64,000 bases of DNA from Rhizobium mesoamericanum STM3625 (GCF_000312665.1 NZ_HF536772.1:2565136-2629135), one strand, 5' to 3'; shown: positions 1 through 8,943, numbered from the stretch's first letter. Notes: generated by a model from the sequence alone, not told the origin. Translations and numbers: made by a program.

Positions 1-116
1 GTGAGGGTGTCTGAAGGGCGGTTGTCAGCGCCCAGCCGTATCTGCTCCACCCCCATATTCGCCTGAGCTGCTCTGACGCTCGGCGTCACAGCAATCTCAA
101 GAAAATGATATGGCAT
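1..116 (-). CDS. Partial flavin/pyridoxamine-oxidase-type oxidoreductase (N-terminus only)
   Basis: Only the first 38 codons lie in the window. They begin at an ATG preceded by AAGGAG, and the product starts MPYHFLEIAVTPSVRAAQAN and continues with a G-A-D-N-R-P-S-D segment. This start resembles, from memory, pyridoxamine 5'-phosphate oxidase-family proteins fused to FAD-binding reductases in rhizobia. The gene lies about 100 bases downstream of the exported metallo-hydrolase gene on the same strand, so the two may share a transcript that diverges from the LysR gene. The family call rests on a short N-terminus. Confidence 0.6.
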   Translation of the reverse strand, partial: MPYHFLEIAVTPSVRAAQANMGVEQIRLGADNRPSDTL

Positions 117-216
117 GCCTATTCTCCTTACCCAGGCAGGATCGCATCGTTGTCTCACGGTGCGAGCCCGGATCTATTTTTGGACAGCCGAAATCAGAGA
201 TCACCCAGAGCAGACA

Positions 217-1197
217 TCAGTCCTGCAAGGCCCAGTCTGCGACCTGCCAACGCATCTCCCCATGATCAGCAACAACACGACCGAGCCCAGGGAACGGCAT
301 GTGCGTCGCAGCGATGAGTGCTCCCTCCGACGCAGCACGCGGAAAGAAGCGATCGCGCATCGCTTTCGCTGCAGCACGGTCCTGCTCGAACAAGAAGAAC
401 ACATCGGTCGCGGCCGGATGCACGACCGGAAAAATCATATCCGAAACCATGATCATGCTCTTCCCGCCATCTTCGACCCGTACGCCGATATGGCCGGGTG
501 TATGGCCGGTCAGGTCGACGATCGAAACGCCCCGCATGATCTCGCGCTCTCCGTCGATCGCTTGGAGCCTCGGATATAGCCGCACGACTTCCTCCGCCAT
601 CCTGAAGCTCGTCTGCAGATAATCAGGCGCCCCATTGCGCTTAACCGGATCGGTCCAGTGAGCAATGTCGCGGCGATCGATATAAAGCTCGGCTCCGGGG
701 TAGTTGTTCTTGCCTCCCAGAACCAGCCCACCCATGTGGTCCTGGTGCATATGCGTCACAATGACCGCGTCGATCTTGTCGGGCTGCAGACCGAGCTCGG
801 CGAGTGCCTGTGGTAACCGTCCGGTCTGCCCGATCGAACCTGCCGCACCGGCATCGATCAGGATGCGGCGCTCGCCATCTTCGACGAGATATTGGTTGAA
901 GAGGAACCGAACCCCACTCGGCCGGGCGGTAAACTGTGCGCTTGCCGCCCCCTCGACTTCGGGCGCTGAGCGCCCCGGAAAGTAGTCGTAGGGCATATCG
1001 GCATACCCATCCGTCAGTGCCGTCACGGTGAACCGACCGATTCTTATCTGTGCGAACGGGGTCACCGCAACAGGCGCCTTGGCAGCTTCCTGCGTCGCCG
1101 CACGGGCGGCGGACTCGCCGAGCACACCAAGGAGGCTTCCCCCGATGAGGCCGAGGGGCAGGGCGCTGGCAAAGGCGCGACGTGAAAGTTGAGGCAC
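217..1197 (-). CDS. Tat-exported MBL-fold metallo-hydrolase
   Basis: The 326-residue product has a metallo-beta-lactamase fold. The metal-binding motif HMHQDH is at residues 149-154, with a later G-H-T-P-G-H segment and S-D-M aspartate that complete the usual dinuclear zinc site. The N-terminus carries a twin-arginine signal (S-R-R-A-F near residues 5-9, then a hydrophobic run to about residue 33), so the enzyme probably acts in the periplasm. Overall layout resembles the methyl parathion hydrolase and lactonase-like branch, but the substrate cannot be read from sequence. The start is GTG with GGAGGA seven bases upstream; a nearby ATG is out of frame. A LysR gene diverges from it and is the likely regulator. 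Confidence 0.85.
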   Translation of the reverse strand: MPQLSRRAFASALPLGLIGGSLLGVLGESAARAATQEAAKAPVAVTPFAQIRIGRFTVTALTDGYADMPYDYFPGRSAPEVEGAASAQFTARPSGVRFLFNQYLVEDGERRILIDAGAAGSIGQTGRLPQALAELGLQPDKIDAVIVTHMHQDHMGGLVLGGKNNYPGAELYIDRRDIAHWTDPVKRNGAPDYLQTSFRMAEEVVRLYPRLQAIDGEREIMRGVSIVDLTGHTPGHIGVRVEDGGKSMIMVSDMIFPVVHPAATDVFFLFEQDRAAAKAMRDRFFPRAASEGALIAATHMPFPGLGRVVADHGEMRWQVADWALQD

Positions 1198-1291
1198 GAC
1201 ATCTTCCTCCGGATCAGTAGCACGATGGGAGCTACGTCGAGCCCCTTGACGACCCGGATGCTATGACATCCACAAATAACGCGATATCTTG

Positions 1292-1311
1292 CCAATTTGG
1301 AAACATGTTTC
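1292..1311. promoter_or_regulatory. Adjacent short palindromes between divergent MBL and LysR genes
   Basis: CCAATTTGG (1292-1300) is followed directly by the perfect 12-base palindrome GAAACATGTTTC (1300-1311), about 20 bases before the LysR start codon. LysR-family proteins usually bind dyads in the divergent promoter they control, so this is a plausible operator. No binding evidence exists here. Confidence 0.35.
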
Positions 1312-1331
1312 TCATTTTACGGAAGGTTTCG

Positions 1332-2228
1332 ATGGATCGTTTTGACGCGATGTCGGTTCTATTGGCCGTAGTCGACGCTGGCAGTATTTCTGCCGGGGCA
1401 CGGCGGCTGAGTGCGCCGCTTGCCACGGTCAGCCGCAAAGTGGCCGATCTTGAAAAGCATCTTGGCGTTCGCTTGGTCGTGCGCACCCGCCGCGGCCTCG
1501 CCTTGACGGAGGAGGGGGGCGCCTTCGTCGCCGCGTCACGTCGAATTCTTGAGGAGCTGGACGCAGCGGAGCGGCAGGCCAGCGGCGATTATGGAGCGCT
1601 TCGTGGTGGGCTGCACGTGACCGCGCCGATTGCCTTCGGCGAGCGCCATTTGCTGCCAATTGCGCTCGAATTCCTCAAGGAGCAACCCGATATCAACCTG
1701 CGGCTGACCCTGACTGATCGGCAGCTAAGTCTGGCTGATGAGCAAGTCGATGTTGCCCTACGGATCGGGCACCTGCCGGACAGCGCGATTATCTCCACGC
1801 GGGTTGGCGCCGTCCGCCGGGTGATCTGCGCGAGCCCCGACTATCTCGCCCGCCGAGGAGTGCCGCGCCAGCCGGAAGACCTCGCCCCGCATGATGGCAT
1901 AAGCTTCCAAGGCTTCGCGACCGCCCCGGAATGGCGATACCGCCGGGACGGCGCGTCCTTCGCTGTCGAGCCGCGCCCCAAGCTCGCGGTCAACACGACA
2001 GAGGCAGCTATTCAGGCTGCACTAGCGGGTATCGGCATTATTCGCGTGCTTTCTTACCAGATCCACGAACATTTGCGCTCCGGCACTCTGCAGGAATTGT
2101 TGGCGGACTTCGCACCGGAGCCGCTGCCAGTAAATGTTATTCACGGACCAGCCGATCCACTGCCGCTGAAGGTACGGTGCTTCCTTGACTGGATCGGTCC
2201 CCGACTGCGCGCGCAGATGGCATCCTAG
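1332..2228 (+). CDS. LysR-family transcriptional regulator
   Basis: The 298-residue protein has the LysR layout: an N-terminal winged helix-turn-helix (about residues 5-62, including S-A-P-L-A-T-V-S-R-K-V-A-D-L-E) and a C-terminal substrate-binding domain of about 200 residues. It belongs to the large group that controls divergent metabolic or detoxification genes. I chose the ATG giving MDRFDAMSV because it matches the normal family N-terminus and has GGAAG just upstream; an earlier in-frame ATG at 1263 would add 23 untypical residues. It diverges from the exported metallo-hydrolase gene, which is its most likely target. The inducer is unknown. Confidence 0.88.
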   Translation: MDRFDAMSVLLAVVDAGSISAGARRLSAPLATVSRKVADLEKHLGVRLVVRTRRGLALTEEGGAFVAASRRILEELDAAERQASGDYGALRGGLHVTAPIAFGERHLLPIALEFLKEQPDINLRLTLTDRQLSLADEQVDVALRIGHLPDSAIISTRVGAVRRVICASPDYLARRGVPRQPEDLAPHDGISFQGFATAPEWRYRRDGASFAVEPRPKLAVNTTEAAIQAALAGIGIIRVLSYQIHEHLRSGTLQELLADFAPEPLPVNVIHGPADPLPLKVRCFLDWIGPRLRAQMAS

Positions 2229-2363
2229 TGTTCCGGCTAGGGCACGCTATTGCAAACATACGAGATTTGGAGACAGCTGCAAAATAAGCGGCTTGCCAGA
2301 AACCCGACTAATTACCGAATTTCTGCATTGAGGCGCTAAGCGACTGATTTTGACGGAAAACGA

Positions 2364-2438
2364 TGGCACGCCCTAGGGGAGTCGAACCCCTCTTCCCAGA
2401 ATGAAAATCTGGTGTCCTAACCGATAGACGAAGGGCGC
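2364..2438 (-). tRNA. tRNA-Glu (anticodon TTC)
   Basis: The minus strand folds as a complete cloverleaf: acceptor GCGCCCT pairing with AGGGCGT, anticodon stem CCAGA/TCTGG with loop TTTTCAT (anticodon TTC), T stem AGGGG/CCCCT with loop TTCGACT, and an encoded CCA end. The first acceptor pair is G-U. The 3' end points left, towards the accessory-looking LysR/metallo-hydrolase block. Confidence 0.95.
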
Positions 2439-2678
2439 TTCCTTCGTGGTGGCGCCCTTATAGTCAGGCACTTTGAATCCCGCAAGCGGCAAAACGAGAA
2501 AAAATCACAATGGCGCGAATTTTTGTTTGTGTCGCACGCGTGGCGCGCCGCGCGCTTTGATTATCTGTTTGATATCATGATATTATTTACCACTCCGCAA
2601 CCTGTTTGTAGCTATGTGGAAAAGTTTCATGAACGCTGGTCAGTCGGAACAGGCCGCGTCGCCGATGACGCAATTTCC

Positions 2679-3740
2679 TCAGGCACGCACCTCGAAGACC
2701 ATGTTGAAGGGTGTTTCGGTGGCGCGGCGGAAATGCTTGAATCCGGCGTCGAGGGCGACTTTTCGTAGCCTGGCTTCGCCGGCCTGAGCGCCGAGCCCGA
2801 GTCCGACCTCCTGCGAGAGTGATGCCGGAGTGCAGATCATCGTCGAAGCACCGTAGTAGACGCGACCAACCGGATTGAGGTTATCCTTCAGGCAGTCATA
2901 CGCGAAAGGCTCGACAACCAGCCAAGTTCCGTCTGCAGAAAGCGATTCCTTGACGTGTTTGCCGGCACCCACTGGGTCCCCCATGTCATGCAGGCAGTCG
3001 AACATGGCGATGAGATCGTAGTTTCCGTCCGGAAAGCCAGCCGCGGGAGCCTGCTCGAACGTGACACGATCGGAAACGCCGGCCTCCTTGGCCGCAGCTT
3101 TTGCCCGCTCGATCGACGGCGCATGATAGTCGAAGCCGAAGAACTTTGAAGCGGGATAGGCTTGAGCCATCAGGATCGTCGAAGCGCCGTGGCCACAGCC
3201 GACATCGGCGACTTTCGCGCCGGCTTTCAGGCGCGCCTCAACGCCCTGTAGTGCCGGAATCCAGTCGGCAACGAGATTGTTGTTATAGCCTGTCCGGAAG
3301 AAGCGCTCCGTGCCGCGGAACAGGCAAGCACTGTGCTCATGCCATCCAACACCCCTGCCGGTACGGAAGGCGTCGGCCACCTTCGGTTCGTCCATCCACA
3401 AGGACTGCACGACCTGGAAAGCGCCGCCGAAGAAGGCAGGGCTGTCTTCCTCGGCAAAGACCATTGCCTGCTCCGGTGTGAGGAAAAAATGGTCAGTGTT
3501 CTCATCATAGCTGAGGTAGTCGGCGGCCGCGAGTGCCGACAGCCACTCCCTGATGTACCGCTCCTTTATGCCGGTTTCCTTCGATAAATCAGACGAGCTG
3601 CGTGGCTTGCCGTCGGCCATGGCCTTGAACAGGCCGAGGTCATCGCCCAGGACCACCAGCGCCCCGGATACAGCCGCGCCCACGTCGCCGATCAACCGAC
3701 CGACGAGTGCATCCACTTTCTGCATGTCGGGTTCGCGCAT
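2679..3740 (-). CDS. Class I SAM-dependent methyltransferase with N-terminal winged-helix region
   Basis: The product is 353 residues from an ATG preceded by GGAGGAAG. The first 100 residues look like the helical/winged-helix dimerisation region of O-methyltransferase-like proteins (D-L-S-K-E-T-G-I-K-E-R-Y-I-R-E-W-L). The SAM-binding motif I is V-A-D-V-G-C-G-H-G-A-S at about residues 178-188, followed by an acidic residue in F-G-F-D-Y, and later F-D-C-L-H-D-M-G. A longer reading frame extends upstream to 3821 but its extra residues look non-coding. The gene stands alone between tRNA-Glu and a divergent small exported protein. The methyl acceptor cannot be inferred. Confidence 0.82.
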   Translation of the reverse strand: MREPDMQKVDALVGRLIGDVGAAVSGALVVLGDDLGLFKAMADGKPRSSSDLSKETGIKERYIREWLSALAAADYLSYDENTDHFFLTPEQAMVFAEEDSPAFFGGAFQVVQSLWMDEPKVADAFRTGRGVGWHEHSACLFRGTERFFRTGYNNNLVADWIPALQGVEARLKAGAKVADVGCGHGASTILMAQAYPASKFFGFDYHAPSIERAKAAAKEAGVSDRVTFEQAPAAGFPDGNYDLIAMFDCLHDMGDPVGAGKHVKESLSADGTWLVVEPFAYDCLKDNLNPVGRVYYGASTMICTPASLSQEVGLGLGAQAGEARLRKVALDAGFKHFRRATETPFNMVFEVRA

Positions 3741-3909
3741 GTCTTCCTCCCTCGGAAATGCAGCTAAAGGCCAGCCGGCCCGGCACCATACCACTGCCGG
3801 TATTTGCCGCCAAAACAACATCGTGGCATTGCGGGCAAGCTATTCTGCCTGCAGAAGACTTGCGTGATCGGTGAAGAAAATTAACGTGCTGGTTGCGCCA
3901 ATTGTCGCG

Positions 3910-3938
3910 TTGACAAGAAAAATGGGCAGATCGATAGT
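3910..3938 (+). promoter_or_regulatory. Sigma-70-type promoter for the small exported protein gene
   Basis: TTGACA (3910-3915) is separated by exactly 17 bases from GATAGT (3933-3938), four of six matches to the -10 consensus. The gene starts about 30 bases further on. This is one of the best consensus promoters visible in the window. Confidence 0.5.
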
Positions 3939-3970
3939 TTGCTTGCCCCTAGAGGCGTGGAGGAAAGATC

Positions 3971-4405
3971 ATGATGAAACATGTGACTATTCTTGCATCC
4001 GTTTCCCTGCTCGGGGCCCTGGCGTTTGCCACGCCGTCCTCGGCGCTGACGATGAAGGAATGCAGCGCGAAATATAAGGCGGCTCAGGCTGACGGTTCCG
4101 CAAAGGACATGAAGTGGAACGATTTCCGCAAGGCGCAGTGCGGTCCGGACGCGACCGCGGAGCCGGATGTCACGCTCAATAGCGGCGAAGAACCAGCAAA
4201 GCCGACAATGACGGCGCCCAAGGGCGTTTCGTTCCCGACAGCCATTGCACCGAAGTATGCGAAAGAAACGCCCGGCAAAGGCCGGATGCACACCTGCGTC
4301 GATGCCTACCACCAGAACAAGGACGCCAATACGCTCAACGGTCTGAAGTGGATCCAGAAGGGCGGCGGCTTCTACAGCCTCTGCAATGCCAAGCTGAAGG
4401 GGTGA
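3971..4405 (+). CDS. Small exported protein with duplicated Cys-Lys-Trp-Cys module (PsiF-like)
   Basis: A 144-residue product with a clear signal peptide (M-M-K-H-V-T-I-L-A-S... ending near S-S-A at residue 25). The mature part has two similar halves: E-C-S-A-K-Y ... M-K-W-N-D-F ... Q-C and T-C-V-D-A-Y ... L-K-W-I-Q ... F-Y-S-L-C, joined by a proline-rich linker. Each half therefore has a pair of cysteines that could form a disulphide in the periplasm. The first half resembles the PsiF repeat, but I do not know a function. GGAGG precedes the start. It converges on aapP, with a strong terminator between. Confidence 0.7.
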   Translation: MMKHVTILASVSLLGALAFATPSSALTMKECSAKYKAAQADGSAKDMKWNDFRKAQCGPDATAEPDVTLNSGEEPAKPTMTAPKGVSFPTAIAPKYAKETPGKGRMHTCVDAYHQNKDANTLNGLKWIQKGGGFYSLCNAKLKG

Positions 4406-4472
4406 CAGGGCCTTTGTTTGTCCTGATGCGCTCGGTCTTAAACTGACCGTCGAAAAATACGATAAAAAGAAA

Positions 4473-4498
4473 GGGCCGTCCGAAAAGTCCGACGGCCC
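4473..4498. terminator. Bidirectional terminator between the small exported gene and aapP
   Basis: GGGCCGTC (4473-4480) pairs with GACGGCCC (4491-4498). It is preceded by an A-rich run and followed by a T-rich run, so it can end transcription from both converging genes. Confidence 0.8.
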
Positions 4499-4519
4499 TT
4501 TCGTTGTTCGCCAATCGAC

Positions 4520-5293
4520 TTAGTGCAGGATCTGGCTGAGGAAGAGCTTGGTGCGCTCGTGCTGCGGATTGTCGAAGAACTCGGCCGGCGAATTCTGTTC
4601 GACGATCTGCCCCTGATCCATGAAGATGACGCGGTTGGCGACCTGGCGCGCAAAGCCCATTTCGTGCGTCACGCAGAGCATGGTCATGCCTTCCTCTGCA
4701 AGTCCGACCATGGTCTCCAGAACTTCCTTGATCATTTCAGGGTCGAGCGCAGAGGTCGGCTCGTCAAACAGCATGATCTTCGGGTTCATGCAGAGCGAAC
4801 GGGCGATCGCTACGCGCTGCTGCTGGCCGCCGGAGAGCTGACCCGGATACTTGTTGGCCTGCTCCGGGATCTTGACACGCTTCAGGAAGTGCATGGCGAT
4901 CTCTTCCGCCTGCTTCTTTGGCATCTTGCGCACCCAGATCGGCGCCAGCGTGCAGTTTTCCAGAATGGTCAGATGCGGGAAGAGGTTGAAGTGCTGGAAG
5001 ACCATGCCGACTTCGCGGCGCACTTCGTCGATCTTCTTGAGGTCGTTGGTGAGTTCGACCCCATCGACGATGATCTGACCCTTCTGGTGTTCCTCGAGGC
5101 GGTTGATGCAGCGGATCATCGTCGATTTGCCCGAACCTGACGGGCCGGCAATAACGATACGCTCGCCGCGCATCACCTTGAGGTTGATGTCGCGCAGTAC
5201 GTGAAAATCACCGTACCACTTGTTCATGCCGATGATGTCGACGGCAACGTCGGTCGCCGAAATGGTCATCTTCTTTGCTTGAGCCTCAGCCAT
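4520..5293 (-). CDS. aapP: General L-amino acid ABC transporter, ATP-binding protein AapP
   Basis: The 257-residue ATPase has Walker [10 protein letters not shown] (residues 50-58), the Q-loop in V-F-Q-H-F-N-L-F-P, the signature L-S-G-G-Q (153-157) and Walker B M-L-F-D-E-P (174-179) with the polar amino-acid transporter (HisP/GlnQ) character throughout. It drives import of a broad range of L-amino acids through AapQ/AapM from the periplasmic binding protein AapJ. It is the last gene of aapJQMP, 20 bases after aapM. In Rhizobium leguminosarum this system also affects amino-acid efflux and bacteroid nitrogen exchange. Confidence 0.95.
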   Translation of the reverse strand: MAEAQAKKMTISATDVAVDIIGMNKWYGDFHVLRDINLKVMRGERIVIAGPSGSGKSTMIRCINRLEEHQKGQIIVDGVELTNDLKKIDEVRREVGMVFQHFNLFPHLTILENCTLAPIWVRKMPKKQAEEIAMHFLKRVKIPEQANKYPGQLSGGQQQRVAIARSLCMNPKIMLFDEPTSALDPEMIKEVLETMVGLAEEGMTMLCVTHEMGFARQVANRVIFMDQGQIVEQNSPAEFFDNPQHERTKLFLSQILH

Positions 5294-5313
5294 ATGTTCG
5301 TTCCCTTAATCTT

Positions 5314-6468
5314 TTATCGTTTGTGGCCGGTATCGAGATAGCGTTCCATGAAGCCTGAATAGCGCGACATGCCGAAGCAGAACAGCCAGAAAACGAAGCC
5401 AGCGAAAATCAGACCTGTCAAGGGTGTGACTGCGCTTGCCCAGTTGGCGTCGGAAAAGTTCAGTCGGACGATACCGAGCAGGTCGAACATGCCGATGATC
5501 GACACCAGCGACGTGTCCTTGAACATGCCGATGAAGGTGTTGACAATACCGGGGATGACCAGCTTGATCGCCTGCGGCAGGATGATGAGCCGCATCTTCT
5601 GCCAGTAACCAAGGCCGAGCGAGTCGGCGCCCTCGGACTGGCCCTTCGGAATCGCCTGCAAGCCACCGCGAATGACTTCGGCCATATAGGCCGAAGCAAA
5701 GATCGCGACACCGATCAGCGCTCGCAGCAATTTGTCGATCGTGTAACCGGCCGGCAGGAAAAGCGGCAGCATGACGCTTGCCATGAAGAGCACGGTGATC
5801 AGCGGTATGCCACGGATGATTTCGATAAAACCGACGCAGACCATCTTGATGACAGGCATCTTCGAGCGGCGGCCGAGCGCCAGGATGATGCCGAATGGCA
5901 GCGATACGGCGATGCCGACGAACGACAGCACCAGCGTCACCATCAGGCCGCCCCAGAGCGGTGTATCGACGATCTCGAGTCCGAAGCCGCCGTAAAGGAG
6001 CCAGAAGGAAAGAACCGGCAGGACGGCAAACAGCAGAATGGCGTTGAGGCGTTTGAACGGCGCCTTGGGAATCAGCATGGGCGCGAGCAGGAGCACGAAC
6101 AGGATGCCAACAATCGTCGGACGCCAGCGCTCGTCAAGCGGATAGCGACCGAACACGAACTGGTCGATCTTGGCGCCGACGAATGCCCAGCAAGCGCCAC
6201 TCCAGCCATCAGGCTGGGTGCCGCCCTGAACGGCGGTCGCGCAGAAGGTGCGGTCCGTTCCGGTCCAGACGGCCTGAATGAACAGCCAGTTGATCATGTG
6301 TGGCAGCGCCCACGCCAGGAACGTGACAGCAATAACGGTCAGGACCGTGTCCTTGGGTGTTGCCAAAAGGTTCTTTCGAACCCACGCCCACGCGCCGGCT
6401 TCGCTGCGCGGTGCTGGCGCGGGGTCGAGAAATGCGGTTCTGACGAACGATTGGTTGGATACCGACAT
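5314..6468 (-). CDS. aapM: General L-amino acid ABC transporter, permease AapM
   Basis: A 384-residue inner-membrane permease of the His/Glu/Gln/Arg type. Hydrophobic helices run through the protein, and the cytoplasmic EAA loop that contacts AapP is visible as [18 protein letters not shown] followed by L-G-L-G-Y-W-Q-K-M. The N-terminal extension before the core domain is typical of Aap/Bzt-type permeases, which are longer than HisM. Only one base separates its start from the end of aapQ, so the two permease halves are probably translated together. Confidence 0.95.
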   Translation of the reverse strand: MSVSNQSFVRTAFLDPAPAPRSEAGAWAWVRKNLLATPKDTVLTVIAVTFLAWALPHMINWLFIQAVWTGTDRTFCATAVQGGTQPDGWSGACWAFVGAKIDQFVFGRYPLDERWRPTIVGILFVLLLAPMLIPKAPFKRLNAILLFAVLPVLSFWLLYGGFGLEIVDTPLWGGLMVTLVLSFVGIAVSLPFGIILALGRRSKMPVIKMVCVGFIEIIRGIPLITVLFMASVMLPLFLPAGYTIDKLLRALIGVAIFASAYMAEVIRGGLQAIPKGQSEGADSLGLGYWQKMRLIILPQAIKLVIPGIVNTFIGMFKDTSLVSIIGMFDLLGIVRLNFSDANWASAVTPLTGLIFAGFVFWLFCFGMSRYSGFMERYLDTGHKR

Positions 6469-6469
6469 C

Positions 6470-7672
6470 TTATCTCTCCACCAATGCCATCTTGGCGTTG
6501 AACCAGTTCATGAACAGCGATGTGAGGATGCTGAGCGTAAGATAGACAACCGCCCAGATGAACACGATTTCGATTGCCTGCCCGGTCTGATTGAGGATCG
6601 TGCCGCCGACGGCAACGAGGTCCGCAAATCCGATGGCGATCGCCAGAGACGAGTTCTTCGTCAGGTTCAGGTATTGGCTGGTCAGCGGCGGAATGATGAT
6701 GCGCAGCGCCTGCGGGATGACAACAAGGCGTGTGATGCTTGACGGATGGAGGCCAAGCGCGCCGGCTGCTTCCGACTGGCCCTTGGGGACGCCGCGAATA
6801 CCAGCGCGGACGATCTCAGCAATGAAGGCCGCGGTATAAAAGGATAGCGCCAGGAACAACGACATGAATTCGGGGCCGACGACGGAGCCGCCTGTAAGAT
6901 TGAATTTGCCCGCTACGGGAAGGTCAAACGACAGCGGCATGCCGGCCAAGAGGAAGGCCAATATTGGCAGCCCGATGATCAGCCCGATGGAAACCCAGAT
7001 CGTATGGAATTGCTTGCCGGTTGCAGCCTGGCGCTTGTGCGCCCAGCGTGCGACGATTGCAGTCGCCACGATCCCGACCAGGAATGCCACGCCAACCGCC
7101 CACATGCCTTCACCGAAGATCGGCTTCGGGAAAGCGAGCCCGCGATTGTTGAGGAACATGTTCAGCGGGAGGTGAAGGGATTCTCTCGCCCCTGGCAGAA
7201 CGGCGAGAACACCCTGATACCAGAAGAAAATAACGAGCAGTGGCGGGATGTTGCGGAAGACCTCGACATACACCGTGCAAAGCTTGGCGATCAGCCAGTT
7301 GTGTGACAGGCGTCCAATGCCGACGATGAAGCCGATAATCGTGGCCGTGATAATGCCGGTTACCGCAACGAGAATGGTGTTCAGAAAGCCGACGACCAGC
7401 GCTCGCCGATACGTTGCGTCGCTCGAATATTCGATCAGCGACTGGCCAATGTCGAAGCCGGCGCGTCCGTTGAGAAAGCCGAAGCCGGAGGCCGTGCCGG
7501 CGCGCGCAAGATTTTGGGCCGTGTTATGGGCAATCCACCACACGAATCCGACGATGATCGCGACGGTCAGAACTTGGAAGAAAATTCCCCGAAATCTCGG
7601 GTCGTAGATCACCGACTGGAACCTCCAGCCAGTGCTAAGCACATGCGACGTGTGCACAGCCTCTTGCGTCAT
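6470..7672 (-). CDS. aapQ: General L-amino acid ABC transporter, permease AapQ
   Basis: A 400-residue polytopic permease, partner of AapM. It carries the EAA loop ([18 protein letters not shown], then G-A-L-G-L) near the C-terminal third and a long insertion between the first membrane spans ([10 protein letters not shown] region), typical of AapQ/BztB. It follows aapJ after 92 bases that contain stem-loops, which fits the common pattern in which the binding protein is made in excess over the membrane parts. Confidence 0.95.
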   Translation of the reverse strand: MTQEAVHTSHVLSTGWRFQSVIYDPRFRGIFFQVLTVAIIVGFVWWIAHNTAQNLARAGTASGFGFLNGRAGFDIGQSLIEYSSDATYRRALVVGFLNTILVAVTGIITATIIGFIVGIGRLSHNWLIAKLCTVYVEVFRNIPPLLVIFFWYQGVLAVLPGARESLHLPLNMFLNNRGLAFPKPIFGEGMWAVGVAFLVGIVATAIVARWAHKRQAATGKQFHTIWVSIGLIIGLPILAFLLAGMPLSFDLPVAGKFNLTGGSVVGPEFMSLFLALSFYTAAFIAEIVRAGIRGVPKGQSEAAGALGLHPSSITRLVVIPQALRIIIPPLTSQYLNLTKNSSLAIAIGFADLVAVGGTILNQTGQAIEIVFIWAVVYLTLSILTSLFMNWFNAKMALVER

Positions 7673-7701
7673 GCCGAGCCTAATCCCCTATGAGCCCGTT
7701 T

Positions 7702-7747
7702 TCGGGCTTTTCTCTTTGTTAATGGGAAGGCGGCTAACCGCCTCCCC
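7702..7747 (-). other. Tandem stem-loops between aapJ and aapQ
   Basis: On the minus-strand transcript the first hairpin is GGGGAGGCGG paired with CCGCCTTCCC (7724-7747, loop TTAG, one G-U pair). A second, AGCCCG/CGGGCT, lies around 7693-7710. The first lacks a following T run, so it more likely protects aapJ mRNA 3' ends or causes partial termination than acts as a full terminator. The second, read on the plus strand, has a T-rich tail. Confidence 0.5.
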
Positions 7748-7764
7748 AAGTCGTAGCAAGCCGA

Positions 7765-8790
7765 TCAACGAACCGGCGGAGCGTATTGGATGCCGCCCTT
7801 GTTCCACAGTGCATTAAGGCCGCGCTCGATCTTGAGAGGGCTGCCTTTGCCGACATTGCGCTCGAAGATCTCACCATAGTTCCCGACGCCCTTGATGATG
7901 TTATAGGCCCATTCGTTGGTGAGCCCCATATCAGTGCCGATCTTCGTATCGGCTTCCGTGCCGAGGAAGCGCTTGATGTCGGGGTTTGGAGAGTTCTTCA
8001 TTTCATCGACGTTTGCCTGGGTAATCCCGAATTCTTCGGCATTGACGAGGGCGTAGGCCGTCCATGATACGATGTCGAACCACTGATCATCGCCCTGGCG
8101 AACAGCCGGGCCAAGAGGCTCCTTCGAGATGATTTCCGGAAGAACCATGTGCTCGTCGGGGTTCTTCAGCGTCAGGCGCAGCGAGTAGAGGCCCGACTGG
8201 TCGGTCGTGTAGACATCGCAACGACCGGCGTCATAGGCGGCGTTGACTTCTTCAAGCTTCTCGAAAACGACCGGATTGTACTGGAGGTTGTTCGACTTGA
8301 AAAAATCGGCGAGGTTCAGTTCCGTCGTCGTGCCGGACTGTACGCAGATGGCCGCGCCGGACAGCTCAAGCGCCGACTTCACGTTCAGGCTCTTGCGAAC
8401 CATGAAGCCCTGGCCGTCGTAATAGGTGACCGGGCGGAAGTTGAAGCCCTGCGCCGTGTCGCGGTTGATCGTCCAGGTCGTGTTACGCGACAACACGTCA
8501 ACTTCACCCGACTTCAGCGCCGGGAAGCGATCCTTGGCCGACAGCGGCGTGTACTTCACCTTGGTCGGGTCACCGAAAACGGCCGAAGCAACTGCCTTGC
8601 AGAAGTCGACGTCAAAGCCGGCCCAATTGCCGGAAGCGTCAGGCTGCGCGAAACCAAGAAGGCCGGTGTTGACGCCGCACTGAATAAAACCCTTTGCCTT
8701 TACGTCTTCGAGCGTCGTGGCAGAAGCTGCCGAAGCGCCAAGTCCGAAAATAGCTGCGCCGATGGCGACCGACAGAAGCTTGATCTTCAT
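7765..8790 (-). CDS. aapJ: General L-amino acid-binding periplasmic protein AapJ
   Basis: A 341-residue solute-binding protein with a signal peptide (M-K-I-K-L-L-S-V-A-I-G-A-A-I-F-G-L-G... cleaved near A-S-A, residue 24). The mature protein starts with T-L-E-D-V-K-A-K-G-F-I-Q-C-G and contains the family 3 binding-protein motif G-F-D-V-D-F-C-K-A-V-A-S-A-V-F-G-D. It captures L-amino acids in the periplasm and delivers them to AapQM. It is the first gene of the operon and diverges from metC across a 369-base control region. Confidence 0.95.
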   Translation of the reverse strand: MKIKLLSVAIGAAIFGLGASAASATTLEDVKAKGFIQCGVNTGLLGFAQPDASGNWAGFDVDFCKAVASAVFGDPTKVKYTPLSAKDRFPALKSGEVDVLSRNTTWTINRDTAQGFNFRPVTYYDGQGFMVRKSLNVKSALELSGAAICVQSGTTTELNLADFFKSNNLQYNPVVFEKLEEVNAAYDAGRCDVYTTDQSGLYSLRLTLKNPDEHMVLPEIISKEPLGPAVRQGDDQWFDIVSWTAYALVNAEEFGITQANVDEMKNSPNPDIKRFLGTEADTKIGTDMGLTNEWAYNIIKGVGNYGEIFERNVGKGSPLKIERGLNALWNKGGIQYAPPVR

Positions 8791-8893
8791 TTTTTCCCAA
8801 CCTTTTCCTTTGTCTTATCTTTTTGTGAGAGCGTTCGCCGAAGCATGCGAAACCTCCCATATGACCCGACACCCTCCCGGCGCGAGTGGGTAT

Positions 8894-8922
8894 ATCACAG
8901 TCGCAAATGTCACTATGGTCAA
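8894..8922 (-). promoter_or_regulatory. Probable aapJ promoter
   Basis: On the minus strand TTGACC (8922-8917) and TGTGAT (8899-8894) are 17 bases apart. The match is four of six at -10. It sits about 105 bases before the aapJ start codon, leaving a sizeable leader. Confidence 0.4.
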
Positions 8923-8926
8923 GTGT

Positions 8927-8943
8927 CGCAATGAAAGATTGCG
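8927..8943. promoter_or_regulatory. Inverted repeat upstream of the aapJ -35 element
   Basis: CGCAAT (8927-8932) and ATTGCG (8938-8943) form a perfect inverted repeat with a five-base centre. It ends four bases upstream of the proposed -35 hexamer, the usual place for an activator site. The regulator is unknown. Confidence 0.35.

Noticed and set aside
2572..2583. Perfect palindrome ATATCATGATAT downstream of tRNA-Glu's 5' side
   Set aside because: It lies in an AT-rich spacer where such a short palindrome can arise by chance, and it is not near a plausible gene start.
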